From Leptolyngbya sp. SIO1E4 (GTDB lineage: Bacteria; Cyanobacteriota; Cyanobacteriia; Phormidesmidales; Phormidesmidaceae), in the NCBI GenBank assembly GCA_010672825.2, contig JAAHFU020000001.1, forward strand, positions 992,001-1,056,000: DNA of 64,000 bases. Reading direction: 5' to 3'. Of this stretch, positions 26,897-36,159 are shown piece after piece; within the stretch, counting starts at the first letter, position 1; every line of letters starts with the position of its first letter. The notes beneath the pieces were generated by a model, which was not told the DNA's origin, did not search any database, and saw only the letters and a program-made list of their open reading frames with translations. Position numbers and translations under genes: made by a program.

Positions 26897-29791
26897 ATGA
26901 CCGTTCAACCTAAATATCATTGGCAGTTTTCAGAAAGAAAAGGAAATATTACGCGAGAAGCGATCAGTGGAGTCGAAGGTCGATTGCATTCTAGTATCGT
27001 GTGGCATCGGCATGGTCGGATTGGTCATGCTGTGAGATTGCCTTCCAAGGAGTCGCGGATTGTTTTTGGCCCTGAGGTTACCAATAGTGCCGCCATTATC
27101 CCCACACAGGATGTTAAAGGTCGATCGCGTCTCTCGAAACGTTTTCAAAAGCTACAAGTCTTCGGCAATACAGGCGTTACGCGATGTCTGAGTTATTGCT
27201 TATCTTTAGCGAGTGTATTGGCCATTTCAGCTGAAGCGATGGCACAGCCTCTCCCTGGGAGAATCGCCATACCGGGTGCGGCCGATGAGATCGCTCAAAC
27301 TCAGACTGATCAAGCCCAGACCGCCCAGTCCCCGACCCCAGAAACAATCCCAACAGAGACAGAAGCTGCGGCGCTTCGTCTGCCACCCTTCTTCAATCTC
27401 AACTATACCGAAGGTGCTGGCTTTGCGGGCTTTGGTAGCTTTGGTGGTTTTCTTCCTGTGTTTCAAACGCCGGGGCAAAATGTCACCTTTATTGATGGCC
27501 GTGTGAGTGTAGATAACACCGGCGATTTTGGCGGTGGCTTGCAAGCTGGCTACCGAACCCTGCTAAACGACCGCACAATATGGGGTGCTTATGCGGGGCT
27601 AGATGCTCGCAGTACGGGCGATCGCACCTTTACCCAGGCGGGCGTTGGCACTGAGCTACTAGGAGAGAACTGGGACTTAACGTTCAATGCCAACTTGCCT
27701 TTGGGTGATGCCCGTCAGGTCATTGACACCGAGACCCAGATCATAAACCCTCAGTTTGTCGGTAATCAATTGGCGTTTGATGAGCAGCAAATTGACCAGA
27801 TACAAGCTGCCCTAACCACCGTGTCACTCGACGGTGGCCTGGAGCTGTTCGACTTTAGTGAAGGGAGTAGCTTGTGGGGGCGAGGCGGTGTGTATTACTT
27901 GAGTGGAGAAGCCTCTGAAGATAGTTTAGGGATTCGGGCCGCACTAGACTACCGCGTTCAAAACAACTTGCGGGTTGGTCTAGGGGTTCAGAATGACGGC
28001 ATATTTGGCACGAATGCGATCTTTTCAGTGAGTGCGTTGTTAGGAGCCCCCGCACAACATCCATCTGATACGGAAGAGGATTCACAAGCGCGGCTGTGGG
28101 CCAGAGCCGGAGAACCCATTGCGCGTACCAACACTGTTTTGGTAGAGAACCAAACGGATGTTTCGATTCGCGAAGCCAGCATTGTTGCTATCAACCCAGA
28201 GACGAACCAGGCGTTTGTTTTCCAACATGTCGACCCGACTACAGGGGCAGCCACAGGGGTAGGTACCTTTGAAGCGCCGCTCGATACCATTGCCAATGCC
28301 ACGAATATTGCCAACGCCGACAACATTATTTATGTGCAGGCGGGTGATGCAGGCGGTGCCTTTACACTGCCGGATGGGGTAGACGTGCGCTCAGTGGGGC
28401 CTACCCAACTGTTAAATACTCAGTTTGGGGAAGTGATATTGCCAGGATCTGGCAGTGGCAGCTTACCGACCGTTAGCGGCACTGCAACTATTGGCAACAA
28501 CACATTGGTCTCGGGCCTAGCGATTGATCCGGCTGGGGCAGATGGCATTGTGGCTAATGGTGAGGGTATTGCGATTGAAGACAACACCATTACCAATGCC
28601 AATGTCGGAATTAACCTGCCCGATATTAATGGCGCAGTGACGGTTGTGCGCAATCAAATCTCGAATACAACTGGCGAAGGCATCTTCTTGAATGGCATGA
28701 ACGGAACCGATAATGCCACAGTGACCGTCGCCAATAATACCTTGAACACAATTGGTGCAGCGGGCATTGAATTTGGCCTCATTGAGGGAGACGCCACCGC
28801 CAATATCACAGTGGCAAACAATCAAATTACGGATGCTCAACTCGACAGTATTTTCTTTGATGACATTGAGGCCAATGCGGTTGCCACGATTACTATTTCA
28901 GACAATGTGATTGATGCAGAAAATGTAGATCCGCTTGTCGCAGGGGGGGATGGCATAGAAATTAGCAATATTGAAAATAATGCCAATGCCACCATTACTG
29001 TCGCCAACAATCAAATTAGCAATGTCGCGTTTGAAGGCATCGAGTTTGGTGACATTGAAAATGATGCGATCGCAACGGTTACCGTTGAAAACAATCAAAT
29101 TATCAGTAATGAGACAGGGATTGAGTTTGACAGTATTGAAAACCGGGCTAACGCGACCATTACTTTGACCGGCAATACGATTACGGTTGCTGATGAAGAA
29201 GGCATTCTCTTTGATGACATTGAAAACGATACCGTGTCTAATATCACCATCGCAGAGAACACCATTCTCGGCGCAGGAAGAGAAGGCATCGAATTTGACG
29301 TTATCGAAGACAATGCTAATGCCACTATTACCGTCACCAACAATCAAATCTCGAACGTAGGGGAAGAGGGCATTTTCTTTAATGACATTCAAGAAAATGC
29401 CACGGCAGCTATTACAGTGACGGGTAATATCATTACCGATGCAAGTGATGACGGGATTGAACTCACCTTAATTGAAGACAATGCCAACGTCACTGCGACT
29501 GTGACCGACAATACGATTGCTAATACCGGCAATAGGATTACCAATCCTTTCGCTAATGGCGTACGAATCGAGCACACGGCTGATACAGACTTCTGCCTGG
29601 CACTCGATAACAACAGTGTTACCACGCCTGTCGAAGATGGCTTTGCACTCGTGAGCAATGGGGCCGGTCAGTTTCAAGTGCTTGATCTTGCAAATGTTAC
29701 CGCAAGGAATGTTGGCTCCTTTAACCCCGCTGATATTGAGACCAATGCGGCCTTTGTAGAAGGTACGGCGGGTGTGCCTCCTTGTCCTTAA
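26897..29791 (+). CDS. Beta-barrel/beta-helix surface protein with grafted N-terminus
   Basis: The protein has 964 residues. Residues 1-61 match the N-terminus of the next gene's LamG-like protein at 49 of 61 positions. A signal-peptide-like segment follows only at about 94-116 (hydrophobic LASVLAISAEAMAQP, cleavage expected after AMA), so the normal start of this protein family has been displaced. Residues about 160-390 look like an outer-membrane barrel of the inverse-autotransporter type (alternating strands such as FGGGLQAGYRTLL and GAYAGLD). Residues about 500-930 form a right-handed beta-helix of about twelve repeats with NxATITVxNNQI and GIEFxxIExxA patterns. It is probably a surface adhesin or receptor. 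Whether the grafted form is exported is uncertain. Confidence 0.8.
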   Translation: MTVQPKYHWQFSERKGNITREAISGVEGRLHSSIVWHRHGRIGHAVRLPSKESRIVFGPEVTNSAAIIPTQDVKGRSRLSKRFQKLQVFGNTGVTRCLSYCLSLASVLAISAEAMAQPLPGRIAIPGAADEIAQTQTDQAQTAQSPTPETIPTETEAAALRLPPFFNLNYTEGAGFAGFGSFGGFLPVFQTPGQNVTFIDGRVSVDNTGDFGGGLQAGYRTLLNDRTIWGAYAGLDARSTGDRTFTQAGVGTELLGENWDLTFNANLPLGDARQVIDTETQIINPQFVGNQLAFDEQQIDQIQAALTTVSLDGGLELFDFSEGSSLWGRGGVYYLSGEASEDSLGIRAALDYRVQNNLRVGLGVQNDGIFGTNAIFSVSALLGAPAQHPSDTEEDSQARLWARAGEPIARTNTVLVENQTDVSIREASIVAINPETNQAFVFQHVDPTTGAATGVGTFEAPLDTIANATNIANADNIIYVQAGDAGGAFTLPDGVDVRSVGPTQLLNTQFGEVILPGSGSGSLPTVSGTATIGNNTLVSGLAIDPAGADGIVANGEGIAIEDNTITNANVGINLPDINGAVTVVRNQISNTTGEGIFLNGMNGTDNATVTVANNTLNTIGAAGIEFGLIEGDATANITVANNQITDAQLDSIFFDDIEANAVATITISDNVIDAENVDPLVAGGDGIEISNIENNANATITVANNQISNVAFEGIEFGDIENDAIATVTVENNQIISNETGIEFDSIENRANATITLTGNTITVADEEGILFDDIENDTVSNITIAENTILGAGREGIEFDVIEDNANATITVTNNQISNVGEEGIFFNDIQENATAAITVTGNIITDASDDGIELTLIEDNANVTATVTDNTIANTGNRITNPFANGVRIEHTADTDFCLALDNNSVTTPVEDGFALVSNGAGQFQVLDLANVTARNVGSFNPADIETNAAFVEGTAGVPPCP

Positions 29792-30045
29792 TGACTGCTT
29801 TCATTGGGCCTAATAACACTCAGCAAACCGCGTTCACGTCTAGATGCACAGTTTTTTCTTAAGCTAAAACTTCGGGTTTCAAAGTGGACGTGTTTTAGCC
29901 ACAATTCAGCTTTTTCTACTCCTCCTCAATGCCGCTTTTCGCTCTATTTAACAGAGTTGATAGCGACACGCATTTCTGGAATCCTCACGGCAGTAATAGA
30001 CAACGTAAGCGTCAATTCACAACAATCCTCAATCGGAGAAATTCC

Positions 30046-33000
30046 ATGGCCATTCAGCCTACTTATCACTGGCAATTCAACGAAAGAAAAGGAAATATCG
30101 TCCGAGATGCGATCGGCGGCGTCGAAGGTCGCTTGCATCGCAGTATCGTGTGGCATCGGCACGGTCGAATTGGCCCTGCCATGAGATTGCCTTCCAGGGA
30201 GTCGCGGCTTGTTTTTGGCCCTGAGGTTGGTCAGTTCGGCACTAGCGATTTCACCGTGGCGTTTGGCATTAAAATCATGGGCATCCATGACCAAAATGAT
30301 TTGGACATCATCGGTACTCGCTCGATGAGTGGGCACGGTAATTGGTTTTCGTTACGACTTGAAGACAAAGGCAGAAGGCTCACCTTTGCAGTCGATGAAA
30401 ACAGCAAAGGCAAACACCATGCAAACACCAAAACGCCTCGCTTGTCGAACTTATTTGATAAAAAATGGCATCACATCGCCCTGGTGAGAGAGGGGCGCAC
30501 AGTCCAAATCTACTTTGATGGCACCCTAGTAGCAGAAGGGGCATCAAAAACCGGAGTCGCCAACATTAATCGGGCCGTTGATGTGAAGCTGGGTCATTAC
30601 ACCCGGCACACGCCGATCGCCCATTACGAGGACCTCCGCATCTATCACACGGCCCTGAGTGCCGAACAGATCCAAACCCTGATACCGCCCATCAATCGCC
30701 CCTTAAGCGCGGGTGAGATTGAGCTGGTCGCGACGGATGAGGCTGCTATTGTGCTTAAGCAAGATGTGGCCGATCTGGCTCCCTTTTCTGGACACTTTAA
30801 AGAACTGCGGCTTGGGCCAGACACGGGCGCGACGCTCTATAAAGACACCGATTTTAAGGATGTGGCGCAAAAGCTCTACGCCGATATTCCAGACATTCGG
30901 TTTACCAAGCTCGGCGACTTTCCCCGCTCGGTGCGTATCTGGTCAACAGTCGGGGAGCCCTTTATCGGCAAATGGATTATTAAAGCGCCGAATGGTCGGT
31001 TCTTACACCGGGGTAAGGCACATCTCATGACAGCGCCCCAGCAGTGGTCAAACGGGCTTTTCAAATTTCACTACAATCTACAGCAGGCTCGGCTGCAGCT
31101 ACTGCCGGGTGCCGACAAAGAAAATGCCCTTTTCACCCTATCTGCAGTGGAGACCCCAGCTAGCCTATTTGTGGATGATTCAGATAGTCTCCCCGGTGAG
31201 TTTTCGCTGATCAACCAGGGCGCGGACGAATGGTTAGAACTGTTTGCAGGCAACACCTTTCGCTGGACTCGACAAAAAGACAAGCGTGCCGTTTTTGTGC
31301 GTGCGGTTAAATTTGCCGACAACGAAGGCCAGGTAGGCGAGCTGGCACCGGGGGAAGTGGCCCTGTATGAGCATCGCGCCTATCACGGCAAAACCTGGAT
31401 TTTGTCTGACAGTGCTAAGGACGTGGCTGGTGAACATAAAAGCCTTGGGGACTTTGGCGGTCTAAACGATCGCACTTCATCCATTCGCTTAGGTCCCGAT
31501 ACCGGGGTGACCTTATTTAAGCATTTCAACTACCGGGTGGCAGAAGACAAACGCGAAGAAGAGATTGAGGATATCGTCAAAAACGTACCAGACCTGAAGG
31601 AGAGTCAGATCGGCGACGATGCCCTTTCTTCAATCAAAATCTTTAGAACCATTGCGGCTGAAGACGTTTTCGCTTCTTACACCACCAAGCTGAGCCAGGA
31701 CTATCGCCTGGTGGGTAACGAGATGGAAGAATTTTCGGCCTATCGCACCACCCTGCGGTTTGAACCGGGCGCGGGCGCGGTAGAGGTTACGGCCACCGAT
31801 TTCACCACCATCGAAGTGGACGGCATCACCTATGAGATCGATGAAGTGCGATCGGCCACCCTCACGCCCAATGAACTCAATTTCATCATGATTACCTCTG
31901 AGGCGGATGGCCTCAACACGCCGGGACTCAAGATTCAGACCAGCGAAATGGCAGACAACGAGCAGGTGGTGATTTTTCCCAACCAGGAAGCGCATCAGCA
32001 AATTGCGGAGCTGGAGGACGACGCCCTGTGGAATGCCAAGGATGCTCAGGGCAACTTGATTGTCGATCGCAATGCCCACAGCCAAGCCGAAGTCGCCAGC
32101 GTGCAAAACACCATCAAGCGAGTCACCGCAACGGTCACCTATGCCGATAAAGCGCCGGTGGCTAACCCAGGTGGGGGCAGCCGAGTGCTGTCGTCTGAGC
32201 GTGTCGTGTCGGGTGCAGCGATCGCCCAGCCCTGGGAACTGAAGTTTAAGCCTGAGCCTGATGAGGGTGAGCGGCGGCAGATCCAAGCGCAAAGCGCCAT
32301 CTTGAAAAGCCGAGGATTGGTAGCCGCCTCGGTGGCCGCAAACCGTCCTGACAACAGTGGCATTGAGGAAGCAACCGTCAGTGAGGATGACTTTGCGCGG
32401 CTGCTCAGCCAAGCCACCAGCAGCGAAGCAGCTCCCATTTCAGAACCTGCCGGTAAAGAGACTCAACTGCCCGGCGCGGCTGGTTTTGGCAGTGCGCGAC
32501 TAGTCGGGGGGATCAAGCGGCTCAGAATCGGCAGACGCATTCGCAACGCGATCAAAAAAGCCAAATCGGTCGTTGTGGGAGCAGTAAAAGGCGTCGTCCA
32601 CTTTGTGATCAAAACCGCTACAGAAGTCATTGACTTTGTGGTGGACACGGTCGAAAAGGTCGGTGAGTTTATTGAAGCCGTGGTCGAAAAAGTCGTGAAC
32701 GGCATCAAAAAGTTCATTGAGTTCCTGCAGTTTTTGTTCAACTGGGGCGACATTTTAGACACTCAGAAGTATCTGGTGCAGTCGATCAACGATGGATTTG
32801 ACTACGTCGCGCAGCAAGTTGAGGCTGTCAAGGTTCCCGTTGCCAACTTTATGGACGAGCTGCAAGAGACCGTCGAAGAAGGGATGAATGCCCTGATTGA
32901 AACCTTGGGCGGTGAGCCCTCAGAGGTGCGTGAGGGGGGCTCGGGGCTACCCGAAGCGGCTGAATGGTTTTTCTCGAAGCTGTTAGGGGGCTCTAAGCAA

Positions 33001-34263
33001 GACGATGCCGAACCCACGCCCCAGTCAGTGACGCAGCCGAGCGGTGACTCGAAGCCAGAGCACTTCGTCTTCCACTTCGTAGAAGCCTTTGCCGACGGGG
33101 TCGGGGCGGTGCTGCGAGGCTTTGAAGGGCTGGGTGAAACCATTGCCACGCTGATTGCCAATCCGCTGAAACCGCAGTTGGCGGTGATCGTGCTGGTGGA
33201 AACCCTCAGAGATGTGATCATTCAACTGCTGGAAGCGGTCGAAAACTTGGCGCTGGGCTTTTTGGATGCGATCGCTGAAGCGATTGAACAACTCAAAAAT
33301 CTGCTCAACGCCGAAATCAAAATCCCCTTTATCTCTCACCTGTTCCGGCTAATTGGGGGCGGCAAGCTGACGATCCTGAATCTGACGGGGTTGCTGCTGG
33401 CGATTCCCGTAACGATAGTCTCCAAACTCGTTTTTGGCGAAACTCCATTCAAAGATGAGCCGCCACTGGCTTTGGCCTTGCAAGCGGATGCTCCGGAGAT
33501 CGCGGCACCCCAAACGAGCCTGCAGAGCACTAACGTTGGGGGTGAGCGGGCGATCGCCCAGGTGGTGGCCGAACCCCAAGCCAGCGTGCAGCGATCGAAC
33601 GCGGCGCGGGCTAATTCGATTCGTCACTGGGGCAACACGGGACTCCTCGCCGATGTGCTAAACGGCCTGATCACCGCTTACCTCGATGTCTTGCCCGAAA
33701 ATGCCGATGACCCTTACGAAGAAACGGCGGGGTTTGGCTTCGAGATTGTCAGCCTAGTGCTGAGCGGCTTTAGCTGGTTAGCTAGCTTCCCCTCCTCACC
33801 CGGTTTTCCCGGCGGACGGCCCTACAATGTTGCTGCCCACAAAGTCTCCAAAAGTCAAAACGAGCAAGAGTATTGGGAGCGCGTGATGTGGGGCTGGCGA
33901 ACGGCGGTGTATTGGCTCGACGTGGTCGTCTTTACGGGCAAAGAGATTGCTAACGCCAAAGGGAACGAGGTTAAACGCCAGCGCTTAAAGCGGGCCGACG
34001 AATTCACGATTGCGATCGACTTCGCCTTCTCAATTGTGGATGCGGGGCTAGCGATCAAGTATCTGACAACGATTCCGAAGGAAGAAAAACCCGGCTTAGA
34101 GATTGCCAATGAGGTGGTCTCTTGGCTGCCTAGCCTGTTGTCGCCCATGCGACTCACGGGGCCTAAAGGAGCGATCGCCCTCAGTGTGGTAGATGGGGTT
34201 GCCGCGTTTGCTAACTATGCCATGGGCCACAAACTGCTCACCGACGATTTGGCAGAGTTGTAA
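30046..34263 (+). CDS. Giant LamG/crystallin-like multidomain protein
   Basis: The protein has 1,405 residues from ATG 30046, preceded by GGAG. Residues about 1-215 form a concanavalin/LamG-type domain (DFTVAFGI, WHHIALVREGRTVQIYFDGTLV, ALSAEQIQ). Two beta-gamma-crystallin-like segments follow at about 222-300 and 437-535 (GEVALYEHRAYHGKTWILS, DFGGLNDRTSSIRLG). The second half has long amphipathic hydrophobic helices (about 840-910, VVGAVKGVVHFVIKTATEVI) and an Ala/Leu-rich C-terminus. No signal peptide is present. Lectin-like and crystallin-like modules joined to membrane-active helices resemble large secreted or toxin-like proteins, but no catalytic motif was found and the function is unknown. 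Confidence 0.75.
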   Translation: MAIQPTYHWQFNERKGNIVRDAIGGVEGRLHRSIVWHRHGRIGPAMRLPSRESRLVFGPEVGQFGTSDFTVAFGIKIMGIHDQNDLDIIGTRSMSGHGNWFSLRLEDKGRRLTFAVDENSKGKHHANTKTPRLSNLFDKKWHHIALVREGRTVQIYFDGTLVAEGASKTGVANINRAVDVKLGHYTRHTPIAHYEDLRIYHTALSAEQIQTLIPPINRPLSAGEIELVATDEAAIVLKQDVADLAPFSGHFKELRLGPDTGATLYKDTDFKDVAQKLYADIPDIRFTKLGDFPRSVRIWSTVGEPFIGKWIIKAPNGRFLHRGKAHLMTAPQQWSNGLFKFHYNLQQARLQLLPGADKENALFTLSAVETPASLFVDDSDSLPGEFSLINQGADEWLELFAGNTFRWTRQKDKRAVFVRAVKFADNEGQVGELAPGEVALYEHRAYHGKTWILSDSAKDVAGEHKSLGDFGGLNDRTSSIRLGPDTGVTLFKHFNYRVAEDKREEEIEDIVKNVPDLKESQIGDDALSSIKIFRTIAAEDVFASYTTKLSQDYRLVGNEMEEFSAYRTTLRFEPGAGAVEVTATDFTTIEVDGITYEIDEVRSATLTPNELNFIMITSEADGLNTPGLKIQTSEMADNEQVVIFPNQEAHQQIAELEDDALWNAKDAQGNLIVDRNAHSQAEVASVQNTIKRVTATVTYADKAPVANPGGGSRVLSSERVVSGAAIAQPWELKFKPEPDEGERRQIQAQSAILKSRGLVAASVAANRPDNSGIEEATVSEDDFARLLSQATSSEAAPISEPAGKETQLPGAAGFGSARLVGGIKRLRIGRRIRNAIKKAKSVVVGAVKGVVHFVIKTATEVIDFVVDTVEKVGEFIEAVVEKVVNGIKKFIEFLQFLFNWGDILDTQKYLVQSINDGFDYVAQQVEAVKVPVANFMDELQETVEEGMNALIETLGGEPSEVREGGSGLPEAAEWFFSKLLGGSKQDDAEPTPQSVTQPSGDSKPEHFVFHFVEAFADGVGAVLRGFEGLGETIATLIANPLKPQLAVIVLVETLRDVIIQLLEAVENLALGFLDAIAEAIEQLKNLLNAEIKIPFISHLFRLIGGGKLTILNLTGLLLAIPVTIVSKLVFGETPFKDEPPLALALQADAPEIAAPQTSLQSTNVGGERAIAQVVAEPQASVQRSNAARANSIRHWGNTGLLADVLNGLITAYLDVLPENADDPYEETAGFGFEIVSLVLSGFSWLASFPSSPGFPGGRPYNVAAHKVSKSQNEQEYWERVMWGWRTAVYWLDVVVFTGKEIANAKGNEVKRQRLKRADEFTIAIDFAFSIVDAGLAIKYLTTIPKEEKPGLEIANEVVSWLPSLLSPMRLTGPKGAIALSVVDGVAAFANYAMGHKLLTDDLAEL

Positions 34264-34442
34264 AAACGGTGTCAGTCGCCTAAAAGACCATCAAGGCCAG
34301 CCCGGCGATCGGGTCTGCGCCTTTCGGTCAGGCCACTGAGTCTGCTGAAACCTTATGACAAATAACCCAATCACGTCGCCGGGCTCTAACAAACCTGGCG
34401 ACATCACTATAGATACTCACCAGTCACCTGAATCACGCATAT

Positions 34443-34496
34443 CCAGCTACTTGACTGAGAACAAGGTTCCGACAATATAGAAACCTTCTGTAACGA
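34443..34496. repeat. Cassette-region repeat, copy R1 (partial)
   Basis: TTGACTGAGAACAAGGTTCC and the following CAATATAGAAA-CCTTCTGTAACGA match the right part of copies R3 and R4. It abuts the attC-like site on its right. No gene lies in 34264-34442. Confidence 0.6.
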
Positions 34497-34575
34497 ACCT
34501 GGTCAGCGGCTATCATAGACTTTATTGAAGGACGAATATGAATCAAGACAGTCCGCTGCACCAGAATTGTTAGAC
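34489..34575 (-). other. attC-like recombination site (bdcA cassette end)
   Basis: Read on the minus strand, a GTCTAAC core box follows bdcA by 11 nt. The stem CAGCGGACTGTC pairs with GATAGCCGCTG, leaving one unpaired base, which is a hallmark of integron attC sites. The opposite core box is degenerate and merges with repeat R1. Confidence 0.6.
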
Positions 34576-34586
34576 GATAGCGCCTG

Positions 34587-35300
34587 TTAGGCCCCAAAGC
34601 CACCGTCAATCGTGTGTTGTGCGCCCGTCACAATGCTAGCCTCAGAGCCTACTAAGTAGGCAACCATACCAGCAATTTCTGCGGGCTCGGCATGACGCTT
34701 AATCGCCATAAATGAATGCATCGCGTCCTTCATCGGACCATCAGCAGGATTCATATCAGTATTAACTGGACCGGGTTGAACGCTATTGACCGTAATTCCG
34801 CGATCGCCAAAGTCTCTTGCAAGGCCACGAACCATCCCTTGAATCGCTGACTTGGTAAGTGCATAGGCTGCACCGCCAGCAAACGGCATGCGATCTCCAT
34901 TCACTGATCCAATGATCACAATTCGTCCACCTTCATTCATCTGACGAGCCCCATCAACCGCTGCATGGTAAGGACCACGAATATTGATATCAATCATTTG
35001 GTCCACATCCTCTGGATCAATTTCCAGGGGATTCCCCATGACCAACATGCCAGCGTTGATCACCAAAATATCCAACGCCCCTTGTTCAGCAATCACCTGA
35101 CTAACCGCTACCCTGTCAGAACTGTCTGCCTGCAAGGCCTTAGCATTAGTTCGACTTGCTAATGCCATAGCGCTCTCAGCAGAACGATTGTAAGTAAAAG
35201 TAGTTGCGGCTCCTTCTGATGCTAATCGTTCGACAATCGCTGCACCAATGCCACGACTGCCACCCAACACCAATGCACGTTTATTCATTAGATTTGCCAT
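34587..35300 (-). CDS. bdcA: SDR oxidoreductase, BdcA-like
   Basis: The protein has 237 residues with GGSRGIGAAI (cofactor loop), INAGM, the Ser of IGSVNGDRM and Tyr-x-x-x-Lys in AAYALTKSA. The blocks IGSVNGDRMPFAGGAAYA, GLARDFGDRGITVNSVQPGPV and SFMAIKRHAEPAEIAGMVAYL closely parallel E. coli BdcA (YjgI), described as a c-di-GMP-binding protein that promotes biofilm dispersal. It is divergently arranged with a BdcR-like TetR regulator, as in E. coli, which supports the name. The SD GGAG precedes ATG 35300. The stop codon overlaps a GCCTAAC box at the cassette end. A role in c-di-GMP binding here is inferred from the family. Confidence 0.85.
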   Translation of the reverse strand: MANLMNKRALVLGGSRGIGAAIVERLASEGAATTFTYNRSAESAMALASRTNAKALQADSSDRVAVSQVIAEQGALDILVINAGMLVMGNPLEIDPEDVDQMIDINIRGPYHAAVDGARQMNEGGRIVIIGSVNGDRMPFAGGAAYALTKSAIQGMVRGLARDFGDRGITVNSVQPGPVNTDMNPADGPMKDAMHSFMAIKRHAEPAEIAGMVAYLVGSEASIVTGAQHTIDGGFGA

Positions 35301-35314
35301 GATCTTGAACTCCT

Positions 35315-35340
35315 ATTTTTATATCGAGTACTATAAAAAT
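35315..35340. promoter_or_regulatory. Perfect 26-bp palindrome, candidate BdcR operator
   Basis: ATTTTTATA and TATAAAAAT (9-bp arms, 8-bp spacer) lie between the divergent bdcA and bdcR starts. The position and symmetry fit a TetR-dimer operator controlling both promoters. Confidence 0.7.
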
Positions 35341-35369
35341 AAGTTAGCAAAGATTTTTGGAATAAGCTA

Positions 35370-35969
35370 GTGGTCACTAAAAAAATAAGAGGGAGAGGTC
35401 GTCCTAGAGGATTTGATGTCGATAAAGGGCTTGCTATTGCCAGGCAACTCTTTCACCAGCGAGGGTTCGATGGTGTCGGAGTGGCAGAGCTAAGTCAGAA
35501 GATGGGAATCACTGCTCCTAGCCTCTATTCAGCGTTTGGTAGCAAATGCGAACTTTTCGAGCGAGTTTTGGAAAAGTATGTGGCAGAAAAGAGCGGATGG
35601 CTAGTATCTACATTGCAAGAGGAAAATTCTGTGAACGCCACAATCGCGAAGCTTTTCAAGCGTGCCAGTGAGGTTTACACAGCAGACGCAACCCAGCTAG
35701 GTTGTCTCGTCCTCGATGGAGCACGTAACTGTAATGATGCTAAGGCTTGCGAACTGAGTGCTAAATTTCGACAGGCAACTTGGCAAATGCTGTGCGATCA
35801 CATCGCCAAAGAGCACACCCAAAAGGCACCAATGCTAGCAAGTTATGTCTTGACAATCTTAATGGGATTGTCGGCAGCAGCTCGTGATGGGCTCTCTGAA
35901 TCAGAGCTTCAAACTATTGGTGAGATTGCTGCACATGGGTTTGAGGTCCATGTAGCACAGACGACCTAA
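35370..35969 (+). CDS. bdcR: TetR-family repressor, BdcR-like
   Basis: The protein has 199 residues from GTG 35370. The N-terminal TetR helix-turn-helix has the expected signature (ARQLFHQRGFDGVGVAELSQKMGITAPSLYSAFGSKCELF). The start (VTKKIRGRGRPR) and the overall pattern parallel E. coli BdcR (YjgJ), the repressor divergent from bdcA. It probably represses both genes through the palindrome at 35315-35340. The effector is unknown. Confidence 0.85.
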   Translation: MVTKKIRGRGRPRGFDVDKGLAIARQLFHQRGFDGVGVAELSQKMGITAPSLYSAFGSKCELFERVLEKYVAEKSGWLVSTLQEENSVNATIAKLFKRASEVYTADATQLGCLVLDGARNCNDAKACELSAKFRQATWQMLCDHIAKEHTQKAPMLASYVLTILMGLSAAARDGLSESELQTIGEIAAHGFEVHVAQTT

Positions 35970-35994
35970 CTGTATATTCAACATCAGATCTGAC

Positions 35995-36048
35995 GGATAA
36001 CGCCCCATCTGTCCGCGGTTATTTCGACCCAGTGCAGCGCTCAATGCG
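35995..36048 (-). other. attC-like half site
   Basis: Minus-strand GCGTTATCC core box with an upstream GCGCTGCACTGGGTCG arm. The partner arm is replaced by repeat R2, so this is a truncated or invaded site at the start of the bdc cassette. Confidence 0.4.
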
Positions 36049-36150
36049 ACTACAGCATTTCAACCTGAGAAAAGCTCCAGCTAGCCTGAGGCTAGGAGCA
36101 AGCGAGACGCATACCGTTGCGATCGCATCTCTGGAATGATGTGGGGCGAT
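36049..36150. repeat. Cassette-region repeat, copy R2
   Basis: CAACCTGAGAAAAGCTCCAG ... GCAAGCGAGACGCATACCGTTGCGATCGC is shared with R3 and R4. The right third found in R3/R4 is missing. Confidence 0.65.
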
Positions 36151-36159
36151 CGCGATGAT

